From NCBI GenBank assembly GCA_038203635.1, contig JBBRDT010000002.1, positions 33,615-97,614 on the forward strand: a stretch of DNA of 64,000 bases, written 5' to 3'. The notes under the pieces are model-generated. The model was not told the origin of the DNA. It searched no databases and saw nothing but the letters and a program-made list of their open reading frames with translations. Each line of letters starts with the position of its first letter. The stretch's first letter is position 1. The stretch comes from DASRIA01 sp038203635. GTDB lineage: Bacteria > Actinomycetota > Thermoleophilia > Solirubrobacterales > JBBDJG01. A program made the position numbers and the translations under genes. Shown piece after piece: positions 1-12,618 of the stretch.

Positions 1-1
1 T

Positions 2-2455
<2,454 letters not shown>

Positions 2456-2462
2456 AAGAAAA

Positions 2463-2490
2463 CCCGGCCGCCGGTAAGCCGGCGGCCGGG
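2463..2490 (+). terminator. 12-bp hairpin with TAAG loop after rpoC
   Basis: CCCGGCCGCCGG and CCGGCGGCCGGG form a perfect 12-bp stem around a TAAG loop, 8 bases after the rpoC stop and before a convergent gene. There is no T-run, so an intrinsic terminator is plausible but not canonical. The loop and the downstream GTAG...AGGGAC flank resemble the in-frame palindromes in rpsQ and ligA (see findings). Confidence 0.6.
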
Positions 2491-2514
2491 TAGCGCTAGG
2501 GACGAGCTGGCTTA

Positions 2515-3063
2515 CTACAGCCCGCTCGTCCCGTTCTGCAAGCCGTCCGCCCAATGAAAGAGCCGTTCGACGTGCTCTTCGGTCATGCCCTCATGCCTGA
2601 CCGTCTCGATGATCAACGTCGGGGCGGGGCGCCCCTCGGCCCAGGCATGGCACGCGTCGTCGACGTTGTCGTCGATCCATGCGAGTGGCCTGGTGTCGCC
2701 GGCGTGCGCCGCGATCGCATCGATCTTCCAGTGCGCGGCACCAGCGGCGATGCGGCCGTCGAAGGTCAGGTAGGGAAGGTGCCCGGGCAGCTCGAGCAGG
2801 TGGGGGAGGTAGTCGTTGGCGGTCTCCTCCCAGCCCGTGGCCCAGATCAGCTCGTAGCGCTCCGCAAGCCTGCGCAGGTGGCGGCTGCAGGCCGCCGATA
2901 TGTAGTGCATCACCCCGTTGATCGAGTGCAGCCGACCAGGAGGGCAGTTCGCAAAAGGGGCATTTCCGGGGGCCAATCCATAGCCTTCGCGAAATCCGAA
3001 AAGACTGATGACCCCGTCGACATCGACGAACAGCAGGGGTTTTTGTGAAATGTGTGTATCCAT
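2515..3063 (-). CDS. HAD-fold hydrolase-like protein (Swiss-army-knife RNA-repair-type HAD domain)
   Basis: Protein of 182 residues with a haloacid-dehalogenase fold signature: N-terminal FVDVDGV (motif I with nucleophile and acid aspartates), a central WATGWEETAN block (motif II region), and C-terminal PLAWIDDN (acidic motif IV). This arrangement, especially WATGWE and WIDDN, is typical of small HAD proteins annotated as secreted or RNA-repair-associated HADs; the substrate is unknown. The start is placed at the ATG at 3063, eight residues before the first beta strand; an upstream ATG at 3135 would add 24 residues that do not look structured. It converges on rpoC and diverges from the transporter at 3261. 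Confidence 0.75.
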   Translation of the reverse strand: MDTHISQKPLLFVDVDGVISLFGFREGYGLAPGNAPFANCPPGRLHSINGVMHYISAACSRHLRRLAERYELIWATGWEETANDYLPHLLELPGHLPYLTFDGRIAAGAAHWKIDAIAAHAGDTRPLAWIDDNVDDACHAWAEGRPAPTLIIETVRHEGMTEEHVERLFHWADGLQNGTSGL

Positions 3064-3260
3064 CGTCACATGCACACGGTTGCGCGGCGAGCAAACTGTG
3101 TGAGACTGTGGTGCAGGGGGTATCCCTTCCCCCATCTGGACGCTTGTCTAGTCTCCGGCGGATCTCGTCAAGCGCGAAGGGTACGACGCCGAGATCTAGA
3201 ACAACGTCCCAGACGGCTTTGGGCGCGAATGCCGTCAGGCCGAATCCTCTTACCATTTAG

Positions 3261-4130
3261 ATGACCGTACAAATCGGACTCCTGCTCGCGCTCGTTTGCG
3301 CCCTCGCCACGAACCTCGCGTTCCTGTGGAAGCACAAGGGCGCGACTCAGGCGCCGGACGTCGACATCCGCCACCCGCTGGGCAGCATCACCGGCCTGTT
3401 CTCGTCCAAGTGGTGGACGATCGGCTTCGCGGTGGCCCTCGGTGCGTGGGCACTGCACGTTGCCGCGCTGGCCCTGGCTCCCATCTCCCTGGTCCAGGCC
3501 GTGATCTCCGGCGGACTCGTGTTCCTGGCAGTGCTCGCGGACCGCTGGTTCGGCTTCCACCTGGGCAAGCGGGAGTGGATGGGCGTCGCGCTGACCGCCA
3601 TCGGCCTCGCGTTCCTGGGCCTCACGGTTCAGACCGGGGCGGAGGGGACGCACTCGAGCTACTCGATCTCCGGGATGATCGCCTTCGAGGGCGCCATGGT
3701 ATTTCTCGGTGCGCTGCTTCTGCTCACGCACCGTGTGCAGCCTCACCATCACCACCGCGGCCTGATGCTCGGCGCCGCCGCGGGAATCCTGTTCGGGGTG
3801 TCCGACATCTCGATCAAGGCGCTCACCGGCACGGTGCCGGGCGACTTCATGTCCATCTTGAGCCCGTGGACGATGGTCGCCGTCATGGCCTCGATCGCGG
3901 CCTTCTACGCATCGGCCCGCGCCCTTCAGGTGGGTGAGGGCGTGGCCGTGATCGCGCTCACCTCGGTCGCGGCGAATCTCAGCGCCATCCTCGGCGGCAT
4001 CTTCGTGTTCGGCGACCCGATGGGTAGCGACGCGTTCGAGATCGTCGCCCGCGGCATGGCCTTCGCGATGGTGCTCGTCGCGACCGCGCTGATGCCTGCG
4101 CCCATGCGCGCAGCTTCCCGCACGGCATAG
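3261..4130 (+). CDS. DMT-superfamily transporter (NIPA/EamA-like membrane protein)
   Basis: Integral membrane protein of 289 residues with about nine hydrophobic segments. The stretch LALAPISLVQAVISGGLVFL near residue 75 and the C-terminal SVAANLSAILGGIFVFGDP are characteristic of the DMT/NIPA-like family (half-repeat EamA topology). Substrate is not predictable; NIPA relatives move Mg2+, others export metabolites. A His-rich loop (QPHHHHRG) joins the two halves. The ATG at 3261 begins directly with TM1, consistent with the family. It is not co-oriented with the HAD gene and ends 48 bases before rpsL, so it may sit in front of the str promoter. Confidence 0.75.
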   Translation: MTVQIGLLLALVCALATNLAFLWKHKGATQAPDVDIRHPLGSITGLFSSKWWTIGFAVALGAWALHVAALALAPISLVQAVISGGLVFLAVLADRWFGFHLGKREWMGVALTAIGLAFLGLTVQTGAEGTHSSYSISGMIAFEGAMVFLGALLLLTHRVQPHHHHRGLMLGAAAGILFGVSDISIKALTGTVPGDFMSILSPWTMVAVMASIAAFYASARALQVGEGVAVIALTSVAANLSAILGGIFVFGDPMGSDAFEIVARGMAFAMVLVATALMPAPMRAASRTA

Positions 4131-4136
4131 CCGCTA

Positions 4137-4159
4137 CAGGGCGGTCGACAAGCGCCCTG
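4137..4159 (+). other. 7-bp hairpin between the DMT transporter and rpsL
   Basis: CAGGGCG and CGCCCTG form a perfect stem with a 9-base loop. It lies just after the transporter stop and just before the proposed rpsL -10 box. It may end the transporter transcript, or it may be an operator-like dyad; no T-run follows. Confidence 0.3.
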
Positions 4160-4163
4160 CTGC

Positions 4164-4169
4164 TACCCT
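4164..4169 (+). promoter_or_regulatory. Candidate -10 box (TACCCT) for a near-leaderless rpsL transcript
   Basis: TACCCT lies 9 bases before the rpsL ATG. The same hexamer lies 6 bases before the rpsE ATG. Actinobacteria commonly use TANNNT boxes and leaderless mRNAs. No convincing -35 at 17-bp spacing is seen, so this is tentative. Confidence 0.35.
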
Positions 4170-4178
4170 TCCCGCCGC

Positions 4179-4574
4179 ATGCCAAGCATCAGTCAGCTGG
4201 TCCGCAAGGGCCGCAAGCCTCCGCGCAAAAAGGTCTCGACGCCCGGTCTGAAGTCCAGCCAGGGCGGCAAGCGCCGGCTCGCGGCGCCCCAGCGCAGGGG
4301 CGTGTGCACACGTGTGTACACGGCCACGCCCAAGAAACCGAACTCGGCGCTGCGCAAGGTCGCGCGAGTGCGGCTCACGAACGGGATGGAGGTGACCGCC
4401 TACATCCCGGGCGAGGGACACAACCTTCAGGAGCACTCGGTCGTGCTCGTGCGTGGCGGCCGTGTGAAGGACCTGCCGGGCGTGCGCTACAAGGTGGTGC
4501 GCGGCACGCTCGACGCGGCCGGCGTCTCGGACCGCAAGAAGGCGCGCTCGCAGTACGGCGTGAAGGCCGCTTAG
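4179..4574 (+). CDS. rpsL: 30S ribosomal protein S12 (uS12)
   Basis: Decoding-centre protein of the small subunit, 131 residues (family about 124). Diagnostic blocks are PSISQLVRKGR at the N-terminus, YTATPKKPNSALRKVARVRL (the loop with the streptomycin-sensitivity lysine, wild-type KK here) and GEGHNLQEHSVVLVRGGRVK with the conserved DLPGVRY. The C-terminal SQYGVK ending is typical. It is followed after 6 bases by rpsG, forming the first half of a split str operon. No clear Shine-Dalgarno sequence precedes the ATG, fitting leaderless initiation. Confidence 0.98.
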   Translation: MPSISQLVRKGRKPPRKKVSTPGLKSSQGGKRRLAAPQRRGVCTRVYTATPKKPNSALRKVARVRLTNGMEVTAYIPGEGHNLQEHSVVLVRGGRVKDLPGVRYKVVRGTLDAAGVSDRKKARSQYGVKAA

Positions 4575-4580
4575 ACCCAA

Positions 4581-5051
4581 GTGCCGCGCCGCGGAGACAT
4601 CGCCCCCCGGACCCTCGAGCCGGACAAGGTCTACAACAGCCGCCTGGTCCAGCAGGTGATCAACAAGGTGATGATGGGCGGGAAGAAGTCGACGGCGGAG
4701 AAGATCACCTACGAGGCGCTCGACATTCTCGCCAAGCGCACCGGCAAGGAGCCGGTGGAGGCGCTCGAGCAGTCGATCAAGACCCTGACCCCGGTACTCG
4801 AGGTCCGCTCGCGCCGGGTCGGCGGCGCCACCTACCAGGTTCCCGTCGAGGTTCCGGCCCGTCGGGCGCGCACGCTGGCGGTGCGGTGGCTGGTCGAGTT
4901 CTCACGCAGGCGCCGCGAAAAGACGATGGCCCAGCGGCTGGCCAACGAGCTTGCCGACGCGGGCGAGCAGCAGGGCGATGCTTACAAGCGGAAGGACGAC
5001 ATCTACCGCATGGCGCAGGCCAACAAGGCCTTCGCGCACTATCGCTGGTAG
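4581..5051 (+). CDS. rpsG: 30S ribosomal protein S7 (uS7)
   Basis: Assembly nucleator of the 30S head, 156 residues, the standard length. Recognised by the N-terminal MPRRGDIAPR, the QVINKVMMGGKKSTAEKI helix, EVRSRRVGGATYQVPVEV and the C-terminal REKTMAQRLANEL with RMAQANKAFAHYRW. It starts with GTG six bases after rpsL, so it is translationally coupled. Instead of fusA, a long inverted repeat and two minus-strand genes follow. Confidence 0.98.
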   Translation: MPRRGDIAPRTLEPDKVYNSRLVQQVINKVMMGGKKSTAEKITYEALDILAKRTGKEPVEALEQSIKTLTPVLEVRSRRVGGATYQVPVEVPARRARTLAVRWLVEFSRRRREKTMAQRLANELADAGEQQGDAYKRKDDIYRMAQANKAFAHYRW

Positions 5052-5059
5052 TCCGTTGG

Positions 5060-5135
5060 GCCGGTCGCCCGGGGACCCTCCTCGGAGACCGGGAAACCGT
5101 TTTTAGTCTCCGATGAGGGTCCCCGGCCGCCCGGC
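5060..5135. terminator. Long inverted repeat between convergent rpsG and MFS genes (bidirectional terminator)
   Basis: Arms 5060-5089 and 5106-5135 pair over 30 bases with three mismatches; the inner 19 (5071-5089 with 5106-5124) have one. The 16-base loop carries the run TTTTTA, directly followed by GTC that closes on GAC. Its position between two convergent genes fits a bidirectional terminator. Organisation resembles the palindrome after rplQ (27192-27267). The remaining bases to 5228 show no gene. Confidence 0.75.
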
Positions 5136-5227
5136 TACGCCCCGGCGCCTCGTCGAACTTTCCCTCGTTGCACCCACCCCCCGGGTGTGAAGAGGGGAAG
5201 TTCGGGCCGTTCCGTAGCACCGCCTCC

Positions 5228-6586
5228 TTACCCACTTGGTTTACGTCTGCTCGAGTGCCGCGGGCGCCGGCCCCCCGCCTCCTCCGCAAGCTCCGCAGCG
5301 AGCGTTTCCAGATCCCGTCCGTGTGGTTCTAGCTTCACTACGGTGAAAGCGATGCCGACCAGCAGTGCGGAGGCTGCCAGGAACAGGAATGACGGCGCCA
5401 AGGCGTCGAGGGTTGCTTCGGGGTCCACCAGGTCGCCGGTGCCCGCCACCAGTGCGATGACCAGCGGGCCGATGATGCGACCGAGGCCGCTGACAGCCCA
5501 GGCGAGCCCCATCCCGTGTGTGCGGAGGCTCGTGGGGAACACCTCGGGCGTATAGGGCGCGAGGTTGGCGAAGCCCCCGTCCACGAAGAACGCGGCCGGG
5601 ATCAGGGCGAGCAGGAACAGCGGCGCTCCGGCCACCTCCGTGTCGCTGCTGAACGCGGCGAGCACGAGGGGCGGCACCGCGCCGAAGCCCATTAACAGGC
5701 CGCACGTCCGGCGGCCGACCCGCTGTGGCACGAACGAGAAGAAAAGGCGCCCGGCAAACGAGCCCAGCGCGACGAGCAGGAACAGGAGCGCGGCCGTGTC
5801 GCTGCTGATGTCCAGTATGCGCTCGAGGAACGTCGGCCCCCAGAGCACCAGCCCGGAGACGGCGATCGACGCGCCCAACCACGCGAGCACGGTGACCAAG
5901 ACGCTGCGGCGGTATCGCCACAGGTCCGAGTAGGCATCGCCCGCCGACGGCGGCGTGGGCGTCTCGAGCGTGAGCTCCTCCTCGGGGCGCTCGGTCAGCC
6001 ACGCGACGACCCGGCGCGCTTCTCGCAGGCGTCCCCGGTCCGCCAGCCAGCGCGGGGACTCCGGCACGTATGAGGCGATGAAGAAGACCAGCAGTATGGG
6101 CAGCAGCCCGATCGCGAACGCGATCCGCCATGGCAGCAGCGCCGCCACGATGGCGGCCACCATGATGCCCACGGGGACCATCGCGGTGGTAACGAACCCG
6201 ACCACCCGGGTGCGCAGGCGTGTGGGGGTGAACTCGAGCGCTAGCGGGACGGCGATCACCGCGACGCCCGCGACTCCGGCCCCGACCACCAAGCGCAGCA
6301 CAGCGATGTACCACCAGCCGCCCTCGGGAGCGAGCGCGAGCGCGCCTGTCGCCAGCGAGAAGGTGACGATGCCGGCCATCAGCGGAACCCGCCGGCCCAC
6401 ACGGTCCCCGAGGCGGCCCCAGACGATGCTGCCGCCGATCGCGCCGACTCCGGCACCCAGCAGCATCGCGGCGGCCTGCCCGAACGTCAGGTCCCAATCG
6501 TCGGCGAGGTCCGGGACGACGAACGCGATCAGGAAGAAGTCGAACAGGTCCAGCACCGCGCCGACCATCACGGCTCCCGCGAGCAC
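5228..6586 (-). CDS. Major facilitator superfamily transporter (sugar/organic-acid porter type)
   Basis: Twelve-helix secondary transporter, 452 residues from the GTG at 6586. Typical MFS signatures: WGRLGDRVGRR in the TM2-3 loop, YVPESPRWLADRGR after TM6 (sugar-porter PESPRWL motif) and TPEVFPTSLRTHGMGLAW in the C-half. The N-terminal aspartates in LDLFDFFLIAF fit a proton-coupled symporter. Substrate unknown. The frame stays open upstream and encodes plausible N-terminal residues (FLQALDEAPLTRRFY) as far as a CTG at 6652 that overlaps the stop of the preceding minus-strand gene, but no ATG, GTG or TTG is seen in that stretch; the true start may therefore be upstream of the coordinate given. 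It interrupts the str operon. Confidence 0.85.
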   Translation of the reverse strand: MLAGAVMVGAVLDLFDFFLIAFVVPDLADDWDLTFGQAAAMLLGAGVGAIGGSIVWGRLGDRVGRRVPLMAGIVTFSLATGALALAPEGGWWYIAVLRLVVGAGVAGVAVIAVPLALEFTPTRLRTRVVGFVTTAMVPVGIMVAAIVAALLPWRIAFAIGLLPILLVFFIASYVPESPRWLADRGRLREARRVVAWLTERPEEELTLETPTPPSAGDAYSDLWRYRRSVLVTVLAWLGASIAVSGLVLWGPTFLERILDISSDTAALLFLLVALGSFAGRLFFSFVPQRVGRRTCGLLMGFGAVPPLVLAAFSSDTEVAGAPLFLLALIPAAFFVDGGFANLAPYTPEVFPTSLRTHGMGLAWAVSGLGRIIGPLVIALVAGTGDLVDPEATLDALAPSFLFLAASALLVGIAFTVVKLEPHGRDLETLAAELAEEAGGRRPRHSSRRKPSG

Positions 6587-6648
6587 GTAGAAACGACGCG
6601 TCAGCGGAGCCTCGTCGAGCGCCTGCAGAAAGGGCGTGCCCGCGGGCG

Positions 6649-7227
6649 TCAGGAGTCCCTTCGGCGCCGCCCCGCGCCGTGCGAGAGCTGCCAGGCGACC
6701 GCCGCCGCCCCGGCGAGGGCCAAGACCGCGCCGATCAGCTCCACCCAGAAGCCGGCCTGCGCCTCGGCCTCACCGGTCTCGATCTCGCTGGTGAGGCCCG
6801 AAGAGGTCACGTCGGGGACGTCGCCGACCAGCACGATGCCCAACGCGATCACGGCCAGCGCCACGGCGGCCCAGGCCGGCAGTCGCTGCCGCGTCGAGCG
6901 CGCGAGCAGCGCGCCGCCCGCGATCACGACGCCGATCACCCCCAGCGCCCAGGTGTGCTGGTCGGCCCCGGACTGGATCGAGCCGGCGGCGTTCGAGGTC
7001 GCGCCTCCGGGAGTCACGATCCGATAGAGGTCCAGCGTCTCGGCGTACAGGAGCAGCAGGCCGCCCACCACGGCCAGCACGGTGGCGGCTTCCAGCGAGT
7101 GTCGGCTCAGCAAGCGGAAGGGCGCGCCCGCGGCTCGTTCGAGCGCCGCCTCCGCGGTCCGCAGGAAACCCCCGCGCGGGGATGTCGCCGGGGGCTCTGA
7201 GCCGCTCTGGGCCTGGTTTTTTGGCAT
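6649..7227 (-). CDS. Hypothetical four-helix membrane protein
   Basis: Unrecognised protein of 192 residues. After a hydrophilic N-terminus of about 50 residues there are four predicted membrane helices, at roughly residues 47-64, 92-110, 116-136 and 155-178, ending with an Arg-rich tail (GAGRRRRDS) that should stay cytoplasmic. The segment between TM1 and TM2 is Gly/Ala/Ser-rich and could be exposed. Start placed at the ATG at 7227 (MPKNQAQ); an ATG at 7257 would add ten residues. It lies immediately upstream of the MFS gene, with stop and start regions touching, so the two probably form one operon. No function is proposed. Confidence 0.6.
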   Translation of the reverse strand: MPKNQAQSGSEPPATSPRGGFLRTAEAALERAAGAPFRLLSRHSLEAATVLAVVGGLLLLYAETLDLYRIVTPGGATSNAAGSIQSGADQHTWALGVIGVVIAGGALLARSTRQRLPAWAAVALAVIALGIVLVGDVPDVTSSGLTSEIETGEAEAQAGFWVELIGAVLALAGAAAVAWQLSHGAGRRRRDS

Positions 7228-7238
7228 CAGGCCTCTGC

Positions 7239-7244
7239 TATCCT
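7239..7244 (+). promoter_or_regulatory. Candidate -10 box (TATCCT) driving the fusA leader
   Basis: TATCCT lies about 190 bases upstream of fusA and would start a transcript near 7251. A TTTTTTGGCA stretch at 7217-7226 lies upstream, but spacing to a -35 is poor. It overlaps the start region of the divergent membrane-protein gene. Confidence 0.35.
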
Positions 7245-7249
7245 TTTCG

Positions 7250-7430
7250 GACCTCACGGGCGCACCGGTTGCGCGTCCGAAGCGCTGCAGGGGAGCCGCT
7301 TCGGGGGGAATTGCCCGGGAGTCCCCGAAATGGATTCCGACCGCACATAGGTCCGCCTGCCGGCCTTCTGCAAGTCGGGGCCCGCGAGGGCTCCTTTTTT
7401 GCCTAGAACCAGCCGATTCATTAGGAAGTC
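7250..7430 (+). ncRNA. Structured leader (or small RNA) upstream of fusA
   Basis: The 180 bases before fusA contain no gene and fold extensively. There is a GCGCA-CCGGT-TGCGC hairpin near 7260-7275, AAGCG pairing with CGCTT (7280-7301), TTCGGGG (7300-7306) pairing with CCCCGAA (7323-7329), and an intrinsic terminator at 7377-7400. The second and third helices share two bases and so partly compete. I do not recognise a known riboswitch consensus. It may be an attenuation leader for fusA-tuf or an independent small RNA. Confidence 0.4.
7377..7400 (+). terminator. Canonical intrinsic terminator inside the fusA leader
   Basis: GGGGCCC-GCGA-GGGCTCC forms a 7-bp stem (one G-U) with a GNRA tetraloop, followed at once by TTTTTT (7395-7400). 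It points towards fusA, ends 30 bases before its ATG, and has no plus-strand gene upstream of it, so it would end a leader transcript. Confidence 0.75.
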
Positions 7431-9539
<2,109 letters not shown>

Positions 9540-9589
9540 AGAAACGCCGGATATAGGGCCGGTTGCCCGGTTCGGCACCCGAATACAGC

Positions 9590-9595
9590 TATATT
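9590..9595 (+). promoter_or_regulatory. Possible -10 box (TATATT) in the fusA-tuf gap
   Basis: The 145-base fusA-tuf gap is unusually long for an operon and contains an AT-rich TATATTTTC patch unlike its surroundings. This could be a separate tuf promoter giving a leader of about 85 bases. No good -35 was found. Confidence 0.3.
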
Positions 9596-9684
9596 TTCGC
9601 GGTTGGCCCGCGTGCTGCCTCAGCGGCCACACGCCTGCCCTTGCCGTGAACCAAGCCCGTCTATCGAGACCAAGGAGCTAGACA

Positions 9685-10872
<1,188 letters not shown>

Positions 10873-10876
10873 TTCT

Positions 10877-10902
10877 GAGAGGCCGCTGGAAAGCGGCCTC
10901 TC
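10877..10902 (+). terminator. Hairpin terminator after tuf
   Basis: GAGAGGCCGCT and AGCGGCCTCTC pair perfectly (11 bp) around a GGAA loop. TTTT follows four bases later. It lies 5 bases after the tuf stop and fits an intrinsic terminator of the str operon. Confidence 0.75.
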
Positions 10903-10946
10903 CTGGTTTTCAGAAGCACGTCGGCAAGGAATTGATTGATACGACC

Positions 10947-10975
10947 GGGGCGGGGCCCTGACAGGGCCCCGCCCC
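10947..10975 (+). promoter_or_regulatory. Strong hairpin in the leader before rpsJ
   Basis: A 13-bp all-G/C-rich stem (GGGGCGGGGCCCT with its complement) has a 3-base loop. The motif TACGACCGG occurs on both sides, starting at 10940 and 10979. It may be a second terminator or a structured 5' leader of the S10 operon. I did not recognise the enterobacterial L4-binding leader. Confidence 0.45.
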
Positions 10976-11016
10976 TAGTACGACCGGAACACAGAGAAAA
11001 GAGACAGCCGAACACA

Positions 11017-11337
11017 TTGGCCGCAATACCTCAGAACAAAATCCGCATCAGGTTGAAGGCGTATGACCACGACGCCATCGACCGCGCGGCCGCCGAGATC
11101 GTCGAGACGGCCGAACGCACCGGCGCGACGGTTGCCGGTCCCGTGCCGCTGCCCACGGAGAAGAACGTGTACGTCGTGATCCGCAGCCCCTTCAAGGACA
11201 AGGACTCGCGGGAGCACTTCGAGATCCGCACGCACAAGCGGCTGATCGACATCCATCAGCCCAGTCCGAAGACGGTGGATTCGCTTCAGCGGCTGGACCA
11301 CCTCCCCGCCGGAGTGGACATCGAGATCAGGCTTTGA
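11017..11337 (+). CDS. rpsJ: 30S ribosomal protein S10 (uS10)
   Basis: Head protein of the 30S subunit, also the NusE antitermination partner; 106 residues from a TTG at 11017, close to the family's 102. Conserved blocks are KIRIRLKAYDHDAIDRA, GPVPLPTEKNVYVV, SPFKDKDSREHFEIRTHKRL and the C-terminal LPAGVDIEIRL. The frame is open further upstream (to 10936), but that part is Pro/Arg-rich and crosses the leader hairpin, so TTG is the better start. Its TGA overlaps the rplC ATG. First gene of the S10-spc-alpha superoperon. Confidence 0.95.
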   Translation: MAAIPQNKIRIRLKAYDHDAIDRAAAEIVETAERTGATVAGPVPLPTEKNVYVVIRSPFKDKDSREHFEIRTHKRLIDIHQPSPKTVDSLQRLDHLPAGVDIEIRL

Positions 11338-11963
11338 TGTCTGGGCTGCTGGGCAAGAAGCTGGGCATGACGCAGATCTTCACCGAAGAGGGTGAGCGGA
11401 TCTCCGTGACGGTGATCGAGGCCGGACCCTGCGCCGTGACGGCGGTGCGCGATGTCGAGCGCGATGGCTACCGCGCGGTGCAGATGGCGTTCGGTGAGAC
11501 GAAGGAGGCGCGGCTGACCAAGCCGCAGCGCGGTCACCTCAAGCGCGCCGGCGTCGGCCCCCTGCGACATCTCGCCGAGTTCCGGGTCTCGAACAGCGAC
11601 GATCGCGCCTACGAGATCGGTCAGAGCCTCGGCGTCGCGGACCTCTTCGAGAAGGGGCAGCGGGTGAAGGTCAGCGGCCGGTCCAAGGGCAAGGGCTTTC
11701 AGGGCACGATCCGGCGCCACGGCTTCTCGCGTGGTCCGGTGAGCCACGGGTCGCACAACGTACGCGCGCCCGGCTCGATCGGAGCGAGTGCCACCCCGTC
11801 ACACGTCATGAAGGGCACTCGGCTGCCCGGCCAGATGGGCAACAGCCGCGTCACTCAGCCGGGCCTGATGGTCGTCGACGTCGACGCCGATCGAAATCTC
11901 CTACTTCTCAAGGGCGCGGTCCCGGGGCCCGAAGGTGCCGTCGTCGAGGTACGCGATGCCTGA
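11337..11963 (+). CDS. rplC: 50S ribosomal protein L3 (uL3)
   Basis: Early-assembly protein whose loop reaches the peptidyl-transferase centre; 208 residues. Signatures: GLLGKKLGMTQIF at the start, KGKGFQGTIRRHGF, SHGSHNVRAPGSIGA and LPGQMGNSRVT (the Gln in this loop is the usual methylation site). The ATG at 11337 shares a base with the rpsJ stop; a TTG three bases earlier is unlikely. Its 3' end overlaps rplD by 8 bases. Confidence 0.97.
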   Translation: MSGLLGKKLGMTQIFTEEGERISVTVIEAGPCAVTAVRDVERDGYRAVQMAFGETKEARLTKPQRGHLKRAGVGPLRHLAEFRVSNSDDRAYEIGQSLGVADLFEKGQRVKVSGRSKGKGFQGTIRRHGFSRGPVSHGSHNVRAPGSIGASATPSHVMKGTRLPGQMGNSRVTQPGLMVVDVDADRNLLLLKGAVPGPEGAVVEVRDA

Positions 11964-12618
11964 GACCGCACTCAGCGCCGCGCGCCTGGGCGGACAGGGC
12001 TCGGTCGAGCTCCCCGCCGACATCTTCTCCGAGCCCTTCCACAATGCAGTGGTGTACGAGGCGGTACGTGCGGAGCAGCTCGCGCGCCGCCGCGGTACCG
12101 CTTCGGCCAAGACACGCTCCGAGGTGCGCGGCGGCGGTGCCAAGCCGTGGCGCCAGAAGGGAACCGGCCGCGCACGCGCGGGGTCGACCCGGATGCCGCA
12201 CTGGACCGGCGGGGGAGTGGCGTTCGGCCCCAGCCCGCGCGGCTACACGGTGAAGGTCAATCGCCGGGCACGCAGGCGTGCCCTGCGGGCGGCGCTCAGC
12301 GTGCACGCGCGGCGCGGGAGCATCGCGGTGGTCGACGCCTCCTCATATACGGAGCCGTCGACGAGCACGGCCGTAAAGGCGCTGGACACCCTCGAGGGAC
12401 CACGCAAGGTCCTCGTGCTGCTGGGCGAGGACGAGGCCGCGTGCGCGAAGTCGTTTCGCAACATCTCGCGCGTCGTGGTCCTGGAAGCGCGTGACGCCGG
12501 CGTGGCCGACGTCGTAGGGGCGCGCACGCTCGTGCTGTCCGAGGCGGCGCTTGCCGACCTCGCAAAGGTCGCGGCCGAGCCGCAGCAACGCGTCGCAGTC
12601 CAGCAGGAGGCCGCGTAG
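11956..12618 (+). CDS. rplD: 50S ribosomal protein L4 (uL4)
   Basis: Exit-tunnel protein, 220 residues. Key features are the Arg-rich loop GTASAKTRSEVRGGGAKPWRQKG, GRARAGSTRMPHWTGGGVAFGP and the C-terminal alpha/beta domain. The start at ATG 11956 (MPETALSAA) gives an 8-base overlap with rplC; an ATG seven codons earlier lies inside rplC. In E. coli L4 autoregulates the S10 operon through the leader; whether that happens here is unknown. Confidence 0.96.
   Translation: MPETALSAARLGGQGSVELPADIFSEPFHNAVVYEAVRAEQLARRRGTASAKTRSEVRGGGAKPWRQKGTGRARAGSTRMPHWTGGGVAFGPSPRGYTVKVNRRARRRALRAALSVHARRGSIAVVDASSYTEPSTSTAVKALDTLEGPRKVLVLLGEDEAACAKSFRNISRVVVLEARDAGVADVVGARTLVLSEAALADLAKVAAEPQQRVAVQQEAA

Noticed and set aside
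3064..3256. A minus-strand open frame upstream of the HAD gene beginning MVRGFGLTAFAPKAVWDVV
   Set aside because: About 45 residues look protein-like, but it then runs out of frame through the HAD gene with no family match; possibly a remnant, not supportable as a gene.
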